Of a stretch of DNA of 64,000 nt, positions 19,979-31,628 are shown piece by piece. The notes under the pieces were generated by a model, which was given only the letters and a program-made list of their open reading frames with translations, did not search any database and was not told the origin of the DNA. The stretch is taken from the NCBI RefSeq assembly GCF_033807715.1, contig NC_084592.1, positions 21,762,501-21,826,500 of the forward strand, read 5' to 3'. Both the position numbers and the translations under genes were made by a program. Each line of letters opens with the position of its first letter. Within the stretch, counting starts at the first letter, position 1. The stretch comes from Cololabis saira (lineage: Eukaryota > Chordata > Actinopteri > Beloniformes > Belonidae).

Positions 19979-20438
19979 ATGGTTCTGCGTCACACACACG
20001 CAGAGCACACGGCGCACCCGTGACGCCGTCACGAATCGTTCAGAGTTCTCCGTCTCTTCTTTTGGTCGCGGTGCAGTACCCCCCGCGGCCACTAGTTAGC
20101 GATCTTTTTCTGAATGGTTTATCCGACTTTTTCCGGTCACAGTAAATCAAAGAAATAAGGACAACTATTGTGCAAAAAACAAAAACAAAAAAAATCACAT
20201 ATAAACGAAGAAAAAAGCCCTGGAAGTTCACTACTGATTCAAACCGGAAACCGGAAATGCTTCGCTTTCAAACGAACCAATCACAGCCCTCTCGGTCTGC
20301 GTGTGGACGGCGTCTCCTCGACGCGTAGTTACAATTTTCGGGAGGTGCACGTCAGAGACGGCGCATGTGACGGCGTGTCCTCTGCGTGTACAAAAACCAC
20401 ACGCCGTAGGCACGGCGTCGTTTTGACGCAGAACCATA
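19979..20438. mobile_element. MITE with TATGGTTCTGCGTCA ends (family H)
   Basis: TATGGTTCTGCGTCA at 19979-19993 is the exact inverse of TGACGCAGAACCATA at 20424-20438. The 460-bp interior has no coding capacity and is rich in CpG near both ends. End and sub-terminal motifs (GGTTCTGCGT, CGTAGGCACGGCGT) resemble the palindromic MITE P found elsewhere in the window, so both may be moved by the same transposase. Confidence 0.75.
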
Positions 20439-20442
20439 ATTA

Positions 20443-22522
20443 GGGCCCGAGCACCTTCAGTGCGAAGGCCCTATTGTATCTGTAGGAATTTTTCTTTCTT
20501 TTTTCTTTCTTTTTTCTTTTTTCTTCTGACGAAAGGAGGGCCTTTTTGCCCCCCTAAACGTGCCCAAAAAGTCACCAAATTATGCATGCAAGTCAGGCCT
20601 GGCGAAAAATTTGATATTTAATGGTTTACATTAATGGGCGTGGCAAAATGGCTCAACAGCGCCCCCTGGAAAACTTTGTGCCTCAAGCCCCACAATACGG
20701 TTTGACGTACATGCACAAAAATCGCTACACACCTGTATCAGTACACAACCTAAAGAAAAGTCTCTTGGCGACATGGCCGAAACCGAACAGGAAGTCAGCC
20801 ATTTTGAATTAATCGTGTCACTTTGGCGCAATTTATGCCATTCCTTCGGCAGTTAATACGGCCCGAACCGTAACGTGCACCCAGGTGTGTTATACGTAAA
20901 AATGTGCGTCTACATCCTGCGACTTAGCGCATTACTTTTCTCTTTCAATAGCGTTACCATGGCGACGCTAGACGCCAAAAAGTGCGCCCACCCGTCATCT
21001 GGTTGGTTCAGACAGAAAAAACTTTGCGCCTCAAGCCCCATAATACGGTTTGACGTACATGAACGAAAATCGGTACACACCTGTATCATGTCGCAACTTA
21101 AAGAAAAGTCTCTTGGCGCCCCCCGGAAAACTTTGTGCCTCAAGCCCCACGATACGGTTTGACGTACATGCACAAAAATCGCTACACACGTGTAGCATGG
21201 CACAACTTAAAGAAAAGTCTCTTGGAGCCATGGCCGAAACCGAACAGGATGTCGGCCATTTTGAATTAATTGTGTAATTTTGGCTAAATTTATGCCATTC
21301 CTTCGACAATTAATACGGCCCGAACCGTAACGTGCACCCAGGAGTGTTATACATCAAAATGTGCGTCTCCATCCTGCGACACCACGCATTACTTTTCTCT
21401 TTCAAAAGTGTTACCATGGGCACGCCCCCCCTTCATCTGATTGGTCCATATTTGATAGTCACCAAATTTTGCATGCAAGCCAGGCCTGGCGATACATTTG
21501 ATATTTCATGGTTTGCATTAATGGGCGTGGCCTAACGGCTCAACAGCGCCCCCTAGAATACTTTTGTCTGCCATAACTTTTGAATGGTTTGACATAGGAA
21601 GTCGTGGGTGGTGTCATGGGACTCTGTAATGAGTTCTTAAGCTTCGTTGGCCTTAATTAGCCCCGCCCCTTCTTCTGATTGGTTGTCCCGATTTTCTGCT
21701 ATAACTTTTGAATGGTTTGACATAGAGAGTCGTGGGTGGTGTCATCAGATTCTGTATGGAGTCCTTGACCTTCATTGGCCTGAATTAGCCCCGCCCCTTC
21801 TTCTGATTGGTTGTCCCTTTTTTCAATTCAATTCAATTCAATTTTATTTATATAGCGTCTAATACAACAGAGTTGTCTCTAGACGCTTTACAGAGACCCA
21901 TACCCAGAACATGACCCCCGAGCAGTTATTACATAAACAATGGCAGGTAAAAACTCCCCTAGTGGGAGAAAAACCTTAAGCCAAACAGTGGCAAGGAAAA
22001 ACTCCCCTTTAGGAGGGAAGAAACCTTGAGCAGGACCAGGCTCATCAGGGGGGACCCTCCTGCCGAGGGCCAGACTGGTGGGTCAGGGACGGCAACAGCA
22101 CAGCAGGCAGGTGGAAGCAGCAACGGGATGACCGGGGGTGGGGACCGCAGGCCAGCACACAGCTCCCGAAGCTCCGGCCCAATCAGCAAGTCCCAGGTTG
22201 GGGTGCAGGGTCAGGAAAAGACTTGTGCTCCGTAATGCAAGCTACAAGCCACCCATGGCCACCTGCAGGACAAAAGAGAGAAAAGGGAGGAGAAGGGGGG
22301 GGCAGCAACGGGATGACCAGGGGTGGGGACCGCAGGCCAGCACGCAGCTCCCGAAGCTCCGGCCCAATCAGCAAGTCCCAGGTTGGGGTGCAGGGTCGGT
22401 TTCTGCTATAACTTTTGAATGGTTTGACATAGGAAGTCGTGGGTGGTTACATTTCTGATATGCTTATGGGGGCGGTGGCCGTGAGTGCGAGGGCCCGTTC
22501 ATCGCTGCTTGCAGCTTTAATT
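20443..22522. mobile_element. long teleost interspersed repeat (family I)
   Basis: Begins GGGCCCGAGCACCTTCAG and ends near GAGGGCCCGTTCATCGC plus TTGCAGCTTTAATT, about 2 kb. It has internal repeats. ACTTTGTGCCTCAAGCCCC-like blocks recur near 20673, 21020 and 21130. CCCGAACCGTAACGTGCACC recurs near 20873 and 21320. A block with CTATAACTTTTGAATGG recurs near 21570, 21700 and 22403. The reading frames are non-functional. I recognise it as a common fish repeat but cannot name its class. An unrelated retroposon (21825-22395) is inserted in it. Confidence 0.6.
21825..22395. mobile_element. non-LTR retroposon fragment with (TTCAA)n end (family J)
   Basis: Starts with TTCAATTCAATTCAA, then TTTATTTATATAGCGTC. 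This is the frequent teleost retroposon end. The body contains the paired blocks CAAGGAAAAACTCCC. A segment of about 100 bp is duplicated inside it (22100-22213 and 22304-22397; GGGTGGGGACCGCAGGCC in both). A second, shorter copy in the opposite orientation lies at 51215-51305. Confidence 0.65.
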
Positions 22523-24886
22523 CAGCCTTAAGATAGTAGGCTAAAATATCCCAAAATAACCCAGTGACAGCAAATGAGTGGGAAGAATTAAGTGCAGTCA
22601 TGTCACTGAAGTGATGACTATTTATTTGGCTGCTGAGATATCTACTGAGTCAGCGTGCTAAATAACTAGCTTATGTCCGTCCTGTCTCGTAATACCAGTT
22701 TCTGCCATGTGTGGCGGTAGTGAGCAACATTGCAGCCCCAATGCAACATGATGATGCAAAGACATGACTTGAACTTGTTGTAAGTCATGCAGGTACCGCC
22801 TCAAAGTTACCATTTTAGGATGGACAGAAACAACAAAATAGGATGGCTGAAGCTCTCAGGAGGATAACTTTGCCACCACCGAGTACAGGGAAAAGGCCTC
22901 ATTATACTGCCTCCATTTCAATTGGAGTGGGGAAAATGAATTTTCACTCTGCAGCCTGAGCCTTCTTTATTTTTAGCTTCTCTTTGCTTTACAGGTTTTG
23001 AAAAGTGTGCCAATGACAGGCATCATCACCTCATCAATTTTAGGGTGAATGATTGACATAGTGACTTACTGACATACTGACATCCACGCTTTCATATTTG
23101 TGCTGAGACCAAATTAGCAACACATTTGATAGCCTGAAAAAACAGAGTATAAAAGGAAATAAAGCATACGAGTCTTAAAATCTCTTGGAAACACCTGCCT
23201 TCAGAACTAGCTGGCAAGCGAGCTCCTTTGGGAGCTCCATCGCCTACTGCATGACTCACTACACGGTTTTCCTCTCAGCCTAAATGCTTGCCTCACCAGA
23301 ATAATGTTTGAGAGAAAGCAAGATGACAGAAAACACAACGCAAAGGCTGTTTGGCTTTACCGAGCATTTTCCTGAAAGCATTTCGACAGTGAGTGTCACT
23401 GAAATTCATGTAGAATAGCATCTACACCAGCAGTGAGCTCAGATTGTCTACTGCTGTTGGCAGACGGAAATGACAGACAGCCGGTCAGGAACCGGCTCTC
23501 CATCAGATGGAATCTGAAGGGGTACAGTGCAAAAAAGTGATCTGTGTGGCTGATCAGATTCATAGGCTCAGTGCTTTTAATCCGGCCCATATGCTCAGAT
23601 CTCCCAAAAAAGGCACAAAAATGTCATGACAGTGAAAGATTACCAGAATGCATCAGCTGAGCGTAACAGAAATCGTGCAGGCTGCTGCAGAAACAGGAAA
23701 CAAGCCAGAAGAATTGATACACACTAAGCAGCACTTCACTCTCACCCAGTAAGGCCAAGGAAAAGCATTCATTTCTATGCACACTGGAACTCTGCAGCTT
23801 TAACACAGCCTTTGAACTTTTTTTTCCATCCTAGAAAATAATGATGCTCATGTATTGATCGCATCTTAAAACATCACACATCTCTTTTAGACGAGAGGCT
23901 TTTAAAGTGGTCAGAAAATCAAACTTTACACATCTGCAGTTGCCCCACAACGTACTACATCACTTGAATGAATGAATGAATGAATACCTCAGCCTCCTTC
24001 TCCAAGTACAAGGCAAAATAGGAAGAATTAGTCTAATCAATGAAGGAGACTATATTATGTCACTTAATATACTCTAAGAAACTTTACCCTTCATTTGAAA
24101 AAAAGAGAAGAATCAGAACTGAATTTATTTTACCTTAGTGTTAACATCTTTGTCAATTCTTATGCCCTCATAAACTCACAGAGAGGCCCAGGTGTTCCCT
24201 GTTAGCCGTGATTGTGATTTTCGATTAAACTCACTCCTGATGCTGAAGAATGAGTTTTTTTCATGATTATTAAAACACATGTATTCAAACTAAAGCCTCA
24301 AAACTCTGCACACAAAAGTCACATCTGCATGCACACTTTATATCTCATGCAAAATAAAGCATAACTTTATAAATAACTATATAAATCATATGCTTCCAAG
24401 CTTTACACAAATATACCAAATAAATCACTTCCCACACCAACATGCACACTGCAGTGTAAAATCCAAAATACTTTTAACATTTCTTCTTTACTGCGTATGA
24501 TAAACACTAAGAATAAAAAAATTATTATTGTATGTCTTTTGCATTTATCTTTAGCCTAGAAATCTAGATGTAAAACAAGCCCATTTAAGTTTACTTTATA
24601 CTGTACGCCTACAGTATCTACCATCTGTTGGAGCTCCATAAATATGCCCAAGAACTGAAAGTCAGCGCTCAAATCATTCCTTTGCAAGGTAGATATATTT
24701 GTTGTTTTGCTAACAGGCAAAAGTTTGATTTACTCTTCGACACAACATGTTCTCCCGTTCTCTGATCGGTCGTAGCCCATCTGTGAGCAAAGGCAGTTTG
24801 ATAAGTAACCTCTGGTACCGCCCTTAGATGGAGAGGCCCTAGGGTCGTTTTTCAGACCTACATCTCTTTAGATGGGGGTTGTTTTT
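22523..24886. other. non-coding stretch, nothing recognised
   Basis: No repeat family or gene recognised, apart from a (GAAT)n run at 23966-23985. AT content rises towards 24500. Confidence 0.5.
23966..23985. repeat. (GAAT)n microsatellite
   Basis: Five tandem GAAT units. Confidence 0.85.
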
Positions 24887-24918
24887 CAGACCCCACATCG
24901 CTCTAGATGTGGGGTCTG
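24887..24918. repeat. perfect 13-bp hairpin
   Basis: CAGACCCCACATC and GATGTGGGGTCTG flank a 6-base loop. A weaker related unit (CAGACCTACATC...GATGGGGGT) precedes it at 24853-24878, each after GTTTTT. Its function is unknown. It could be the centre of an old MITE. Confidence 0.7.
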
Positions 24919-25203
24919 TTCATTTGTGCAGAAAATACCTGCACAAATACAACAAGAGAAATAAAATGTATCTATTCTCAATATGACCAAAAATAACAGC
25001 ATACAGTGTACAGCGTTTTCTCTGGCCACAAACCCATGGAATTACCTTCTCAAGTATCCAACCCTGGTATGCGTCTACATCAATATCACCACAAATCTCT
25101 TGTATCATTCTAATGAGTGTTACAAGATGGTAGGGTTGATGAGCATAGGTAGACCCTCTAATGTCGTTCTGAACAGAACAATCAGTTGGACTGAAGTAAG
25201 AAA
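24919..25203. other. short spacer
   Basis: Nothing recognised between the hairpin and the solo LTR. Confidence 0.4.
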
Positions 25204-25208
25204 CTTAG

Positions 25209-26117
25209 TGTTACGGCTCCTGCTTCTCTGCCTGCCCTGCTCCATCTCTCCCACTACTGAGAGATCTGCCTCTAGCAGGAACACCTCTGCACAAGCTGGG
25301 CCCAATCTACGTTTCCGTCGGTAACGAGCTCACAGGACGGCACGGCACAGCTGCAGCCAATCCTCCCATCATCACCACTGCCTATAAGAGCCGGTTCAGC
25401 AGTCTACTCTTCGCCAGGTCTTCCATAACTTCTTGTGACCCGGACCGGCCATGCTGGTTCCTGTTGGAGGTTTTGTTGTTTTTTTTCCCCATCCAGTTCG
25501 GATACCAGCCCTCCTTGTGGCTGCCCTTCAGTTTTCCTCACTCTTTGGCAAATAAAGCCTTAAAGACATTAACCCCGTCTCTGCCTCCTGCGTTGTTGCG
25601 TTTGGTTCTTAAAGGGGACCTATTATGAAAAACAAGTTTTTTCTTGTTTAACATATATAAAGTGGTCTCTCCTCAGCCTGCCAACTCAGAGGAGGAAAGC
25701 AACCAAATTCTGCAGTGTCTGTACAGCCGCCCGGATGAGCCGTCCAGTGTGATGTGGCTACGAGCCGTTCAGATTCTGCTCCCGTCGTTACGTAACCACG
25801 GGAACGATTTACATTGGTTGGCCTCCGATGCACGAAACCACAGCCACAACTAACTCCGCCGGCCGGAGCTTCCGCCATTTTTTCTTAGCGGTGTATCGCG
25901 TCTTTCAGGCAGCCAATCAGCACAGAGCCTCATTATCATAGCCCCGCCCACTCAGAATCCAGCATAGATAATGAGGGTAGAAAATGGGAAGATAAAGACA
26001 TGGCTCAGCGGCTGAATTTCTAATTTATTTAGCAAAAACAATCAAAAGCTTGTTTTTAAGACATTCAAGGCCTGTTTAAAATAGGTATTAGTTGCCATAA
26101 TATGTCCCCCCATAACA
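25209..26117 (+). mobile_element. solo LTR, interrupted by a family A transposon
   Basis: The LTR starts TGTTACGG at 25209 and ends TAACA at 26117. It is flanked by the 5-bp duplication CTTAG (25204-25208 and 26118-26122). Without the inserted transposon (25613-26111) it is about 0.4 kb. It has a TATA box (CCTATAAGAG near 25380) and an AATAAA poly-A signal at 25551-25556, both at sensible distances. No internal retrotransposon sequence adjoins it, so it is the product of LTR-LTR recombination. It is not related to the gypsy LTR at 4481. Confidence 0.8.
25613..26111. mobile_element. TTAA-target DNA transposon, family A
   Basis: Starts AGGGGACCTATTATGAAA after TTAA (25609-25612) and ends with GCCATAATATGTCCCCC followed by ATAA, a mutated TTAA. 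Inner sub-terminal sequence (AAGACATTCAAGGCCTG) is shared with the copies at 30356-31624 and 46752-49610. It is 499 bp and non-coding. TTAA duplication suggests mobilisation by a piggyBac- or Kolobok-type enzyme. Confidence 0.85.
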
Positions 26118-26122
26118 CTTAG

Positions 26123-29100
26123 GTGGATGAAAATGAACTTGAAACTGCAGGTGATTGGAGAACCAGTCTTGGACCAGAGCAGCCTGATGGATTGTCCCAT
26201 ATGACAAAATACAGATGTCTCCTGTCACATTCCCTTGTTCATTAGGAAAGAGTATTTGATGGAAGGTTTCAAAAAGATATGACTACGGTTGATGTTGTGG
26301 GGTCCAGGAGTGGCATGATGACTGACACACATTGTAATATTTCCATCACATTCCTTGGGAACACAAACAACAGGCTGTCCAGCTATGTTTCTCAGCGTCT
26401 GCGCTACATTAGATTAAAGACAGCTTCATCAGTTGTCATATAGTCGTGCCAGAATACAGCAGATTTCCATTTGATCTGATTTTTTTTCCTGTGTTTTCAT
26501 ATGTAAAGCCTAAGTTGGGTTTGAATATATACGTTTATCAATTAGCACACATAGGCGTACAGTTCTGAATTTTGTGTCCAATAAGGAAAGGTTTATGTTT
26601 GTGTTGTGTCCTTTACATAAAGTGTGTTTGTGATTGTAACAATCTGTGTTGATATTTTGCACCTTGTCGATCAAATAAAAAAAAAAACCCAAATGTTTTG
26701 GTGTCATTTTACTGTGTAACCAATCCTTGAATGCAGTAAAGGAAAAGTCTGGGCTCTTTACTGGATTAAAATGTTACAAGAACCAGACTCGTCGTTGACC
26801 ATCTGCCTCAACCGGTTGGGGATCTGAGATGACAGGATAGAGAGACCAGCTAACAGAGATTAGTCCAGGGACATCTGCCTATGGGATACAAAAGAAAACA
26901 ACTTCATTAATGATCAACTCAATAATACATTGATGATGACATATAAACACAAAAAGAGTAAGAAGAAGAAAACAAGGAAAGAGGCAGGTGGATCCTTGGT
27001 CTATATCAGCTTTACTAAAGGGATGGTTCAGGGCACATGAGCTGGCCCCATCTCTGGGTTTTATCAAAAAGAAGATACGCTTCAGGGGATGTCTACATCC
27101 TGATGCCTGAAGGATCTGCCCTCCATTCAACTGTGGAAACTCTAGGAACCAAATAAAACCAGCATTGTTGAGATAAAATAAAACTATGGCTTCAGGGTCT
27201 AAGGTAACTTTAACTAACTTTAACTTTAACTTTAACTCTCTAACTTTGATTTAACAGGAAACCAACCACAAGAAGCTTGGATATAAGAAATAAGATCTCT
27301 GCTAATCGCCATCTGACCATGGCTGCATGCATTTTAATTAGCTAGAGGCTGTTCAAAGGGCACGAGGAGATCTTTGGAGATCCATCCATCCATTATCAGG
27401 TCAAGCTTCATCCTATTCAGGGTCACAGGTGTCTGGAGCATGTCCCGTCAGTCCGTGGGTGAAAGGCAGGGGTACAGTCACTGCATGGTTAATGTCTGGA
27501 TGGTAATGCAGATGGCTCAGGCAAAAAAAGCAACAACACACATGGACATTGAAAATGTACATCCACAACATGGCAAGGCTTGGCAACACAATTGAAATAT
27601 TATGTATTCGCCAATTTTCTTATCTACAGAATCGTTGAGATTCCCTGCTGCCATAATTTTTTTCAAACCCTAACAAAGGAGTTTAGCATCCAAACCTAAG
27701 TTTAACCAAGTTGCTGACTGTAAAGAGAAAACGGTACCAATAAATAAAATGCTCTGCGATGGACGGGCTAAAAGGATTGACAAAACTGCCAATTCTCTTT
27801 GACTATGGAAGCAATATTCTCTAGCAGTACTTAACATAACCTATTAATACATTCATCTGTGTATTTTTGGTTTATTTCTTTTTTTTTTAATGTCCCACCA
27901 TCTGCCTTTTTGTGTTGGTTTTTCGTTCAGCGCTAAGACATGGCAGCCTTATCCAGCTGCATCAAACTTGTTTGTGTATACACTCAGGGGGCATCTCCTC
28001 CTGCTGACTTTGCTGATAGCAGAAATAAATTCAGAGACCCATCAGTCAGAGCCGTATGAGTGAACCGTCTTCCTCCACAGTTTCACACTGAGGCTATAAA
28101 CTGATCTCCGTCACAGGAAGAACAAAGCAGCCTTAAGCAGACTGTACACGTGCAGCTGCAGCATACACAAGTAGGGTTATTACCACAATGCAGCTATCTC
28201 CTAAGATATTATTCCATCTGCACTTGAAGATGAAGCACCAGATGTGCTAATGTGATTTCCTGTTCCAACATGTCATTAGAAGGAGAGAAAGAGAAAAATG
28301 TGGCTTGGCTTTTCCATATTAAAAATATGCATATCCATAAGTGAGAAAGACATTCAAATGATACTATACTGTACATAGTCAACAAATGCATCTGCTCCAT
28401 GACCACACAACATATTAACAGCTGTACCCCCTTAACATTTAGCTTTTCCCTTTATCTAAGTTATAAATCATGAGTGATGGAGCCCAGAGACGAGTGAGTT
28501 GCCATCCAGGACTCATCTGGCCAATGATGGGCCTGAGGCGGCAGCTGTCACCGGCAGAGCAGGCCTCCTGCTCCTGGCCGAGGTTTCTGATGAGCCGAGG
28601 CCAGCTAATCAGGACATTATCAGATCAGAATCCTCAGCCCGGCACAAACCGAGCCACCAGCACAACTTAGGCGACCTTTTCCCACCTGCTCACAAGATGA
28701 ATGACCAGGACCTCCCCACAATATTGTTACAGGAGATGGAGGGTCATGGATATTGTATGTAATTTTCAGTAAATGAATGACTTCATAGATGAGAAACGAA
28801 GGCACTGTAATAAATAACTGTTGCTGAACTTGATATGAACTAAGTCTCTGCTTTCAAGTGCAAAAATGCATATGTGTATATGTTACATTTAAAATGACCA
28901 GTGACCTTTTTGAAGAACAAGCATGCGAGCAAGGGCGGGTGGACAGATGACTATCGTATTCTATTGTATATGCAACAAAAGCAACAAAGATAAACTGCAG
29001 TATAGCAACTCGAAGATCTGGTGAGAAATTAACAGAACTTGGAGCAAAAATACTCTTTAAAGGTCAACAAATGCTGCAAGAAATTTACTGGATAAAGTGG

Positions 29101-30351
29101 ATTATATCATCAGATATGTCACAATTATTATTTTGACCTCCAACAACAATGCCTTTTGGGAAGTGGTCATCAAAGCGTTGGTTTGTGGTAAGGAAATGCT
29201 ATCCAACTGAGAACGGATTATTTTTGTGTTAAAATTAGCTTGCTGCCTGGAATAAAACTGAAGTCAGTTTATGAATAGTGTTGCACAAACAATGGAGATA
29301 TCTGCTGGTGACTGCATGTAACAACATCAGAATAGTATCTTCAGTTTAGAATAGTTTTGAAAGAGGAAGCACACTTTCCAAAACTATATAACTCACAAAG
29401 AAATGGAGGTAAAAGAAGAATCAAGCAAATGACTTACAATTACAGAAACAGCCCCCTACTGAAGTTGGCATCACAACTACAAATCATCCATGTATAGTAA
29501 ATATATTTGAATGTATAAGTACAGGAAATTATATTAGAAGAAAGCAATTTCATATTTGAAACTACATAAATACGTTAACTAACCTGAGATGCTTACAGCA
29601 TTTAAGGAAGTTGATGATAATCAAATTTGATCAATCAATTTGAACACATCACAGTATGATTTCGAATAATTAAACCTGTAAGAAGACTGTTATTTCCTTC
29701 GGGTTATTACTTTCAATATACACTTTCTCAGAGACACAAAGCAGCTTAACATTCCTATGTAATTCTGCTCAAGTAGACCAACAAAACAACAAAGTTCTGG
29801 TAACTCTGGTGCCAGACAGTAAATGAAGGAAGCAGCTGAAGTCATTTGAAGTTCACATATTTCTCTGTAGCTACTTCTGCTCTCTATCTGCAGTGGGCTA
29901 TTTTACGCTACAATGTAAGCATTTGGGAATGGGTTTTTCAGTGTGAAAAGAGGAATGTGTGGTGTGAGACCATGTGAGGTGTGTGAGTCGCTTGAGTCTC
30001 ATATTCAGTGTGAGTGCTGACAGCTCTGAGTCAACTATCAGAGCTGTGTTTGGGTGAAACGCTAACATCTGGACGCTGTGCTTTGAGACTGGAGGACCTT
30101 CAAACAGAATTAGGCTTATTTGCTTGGAATGTTAGATGAGAGATCACTCTCATCCCAGCAAGTTAAGCATAAAACGGTGAATAAACTACATTGTTATGCT
30201 AAGATTAGCAAACTACCTGCCAGCGTGACAATCAAGTTTGAGTGAATTTGACTTTTTATGACACCATTATGTAATTCAAGCAATTGCTTTTGCAGGTCTG
30301 ATGTTTACCAGCTTCACCATCATTATTAATCATTTTACTTTTATTTTGTCG
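26123..30351. other. non-coding stretch, nothing recognised
   Basis: Mostly AT-rich intron- or intergenic-like sequence. It contains a (CTTTAA)-type repeat at 27205-27248 and one GC-richer patch at about 28480-28700. No conserved coding sequence is recognised. Confidence 0.5.
27205..27248. repeat. imperfect (TAACTT)n repeat
   Basis: Several TAACTT units with small interruptions. Confidence 0.75.
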
Positions 30352-30423
30352 TTAAAGGGGACCTATTATGAAAAACACGTTTTTTCTTGTTTTAACATAT
30401 TTAAAGTGGTCTCCCCTCACCCT

Positions 30424-31082
30424 ATGAACACAGAAAAGATGATACCCCATGAAAATCTGCAAGGTCTGCTCGCCCCCACCTTACAGAGTCCCCCAGTGTC
30501 ATGTGGTTTCTGTGAGCCGTTTAGATTTGTGCATTTTCTTTACGTAAGCAAAATGCAAACCACGCCCTCGGTCTCCTCCGCTGCTGAAACCACGCCCACT
30601 ACCAGCTCAGCCGCCGGAGCGTCTGCCATTGTTTACAAGCGGTGGCTGTTTGAACAGCGAGGGAGAGTAGAAATGAGGTTTTGCATCGACATTTACCCTT
30701 ATAAAAGGATCAGATCCCACAGCACGGACCCGGCAACTGCACACGAGTCAGCGGTAAGTTCCTTTTTTTTATGTCATTTATATTTGTATGATCTTTGCAT
30801 GGGCTAAGTATTTAGCTGAGCTCCGGAGCCCCGGCACCGCATACGGACCGGACCGTCGAGGAGCCCCCGGTTCGGATCTCCGGGCTCGGAGCTCCGGGTT
30901 CGGAGGTCCGAGCCGGGGGCTCCGGGGGAGAGCCGGATCCGGGAGAGCCGGCTCCGGGCTCGGGGGAGCCGGCGGCTCTATCAGTACCGTAATACATTTT
31001 TCTTCTGTGGTTTCAGATCTTTCAAGCACGTGGAGCTGTTCACATTCTGAAGACGCGCGGTCATTCCTTGAGCCAGCAATAG
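30424..31082 (+). CDS. possible two-exon open reading frame inside transposon B
   Basis: Exon 1 is open through 30424-30753 (first ATG inside the element at 30424). It ends at GCG followed by GTAAGT, a strong donor. The acceptor is a pyrimidine-rich tract ending TTTCAG at 31016. Exon 2 (31017-31079) continues in the same phase for 21 codons to TAG at 31080-31082. AATAAA follows at 31111. The join would give about 131 residues. The product has no domain I recognise. Thr/Ser/Ala-rich segments (TTPSVSSAAETTPTTSSAAG) fill its middle. Exon 1 is in part the sub-terminal region shared with families A and C, so the frame may be fortuitous. The matching donor, acceptor, phase, stop and poly-A signal are the reasons to list it. 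Confidence 0.3.
30815..30985. other. GC-rich block in the putative intron
   Basis: About 170 bases made almost only of GAGCCCGG/CTCCGG-like units, for example CTCCGGGCTCGGAGCTCCGG. It has many CpG and overlapping short inverted repeats. It contrasts sharply with the AT-rich surroundings. Confidence 0.7.
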
Positions 31083-31285
31083 TGCATACATTTTATTTAT
31101 ATATTTTAACAATAAAGTTGCCATTTGTGAAAATTCAGTGTTGTGATTTCTTTACAGTTACATGATTCATTTGTCTTGTAACATAAGAAGTGAAATGATG
31201 AGGAATTGGAGTAAATAACGGTGGTGTACCTGTTTAGAATTAAATTCAATCTTCCTGTGTGAATTAGTGTGAAGACGAGGTGACT

Positions 31286-31373
31286 AAAGGCTGATTTATG
31301 ATTCCGCGTTACACCAACGCAGAGCCTACGGCGTAGGTACGCGTCGATTTAACGCAGAACCGTGGACACGCTT
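31286..31373. mobile_element. partial palindromic MITE P inside B
   Basis: Starts AAAGGCTGATTTATGATTCC and carries GCAGAGCCTACGGCGTAGG, the core of MITE P. The right half is diverged (GCAGAACCGTGGAC). Confidence 0.7.
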
Positions 31374-31628
31374 TGCTACGGAGCGACGCTTTGTCTCCTC
31401 CCCTCCTACACGTCATTCAAGCAGCCAATCAGCGCAGAGCCTCATTATAATAGCCCCCACCGCCCTGAAAATGAGCCACAGAAAAAGGCTTTATTATCTG
31501 TAAAACTATAGACATGGCCCAGAGGCTGAATTTCTGATTTAGGTAGAAAAAACAAGCTTTAGATTGTTTTTAAGACATTCAAGGCCTGTTTAAAATATAC
31601 ATTAAATGCCATAATATGTCTCCTTTAA

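Larger units (their letters stand above)
30356..31624. mobile_element. TTAA-target DNA transposon, long copy (family B, related to A)
   Basis: TTAA at 30352-30355 and 31625-31628 flank AGGGGACCTATTATGAAA and its inverse ATAATATGTCTCCT. The outer 150-200 bp at each side match family A. The middle (1.27 kb in total) is unique. It contains an open reading frame with a phase-0 intron and a poly-A signal (30424-31116), a GC-rich block, and a partial palindromic MITE (31286-31373). It may be an internally deleted autonomous relative, or a copy that captured host sequence. Confidence 0.8.
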
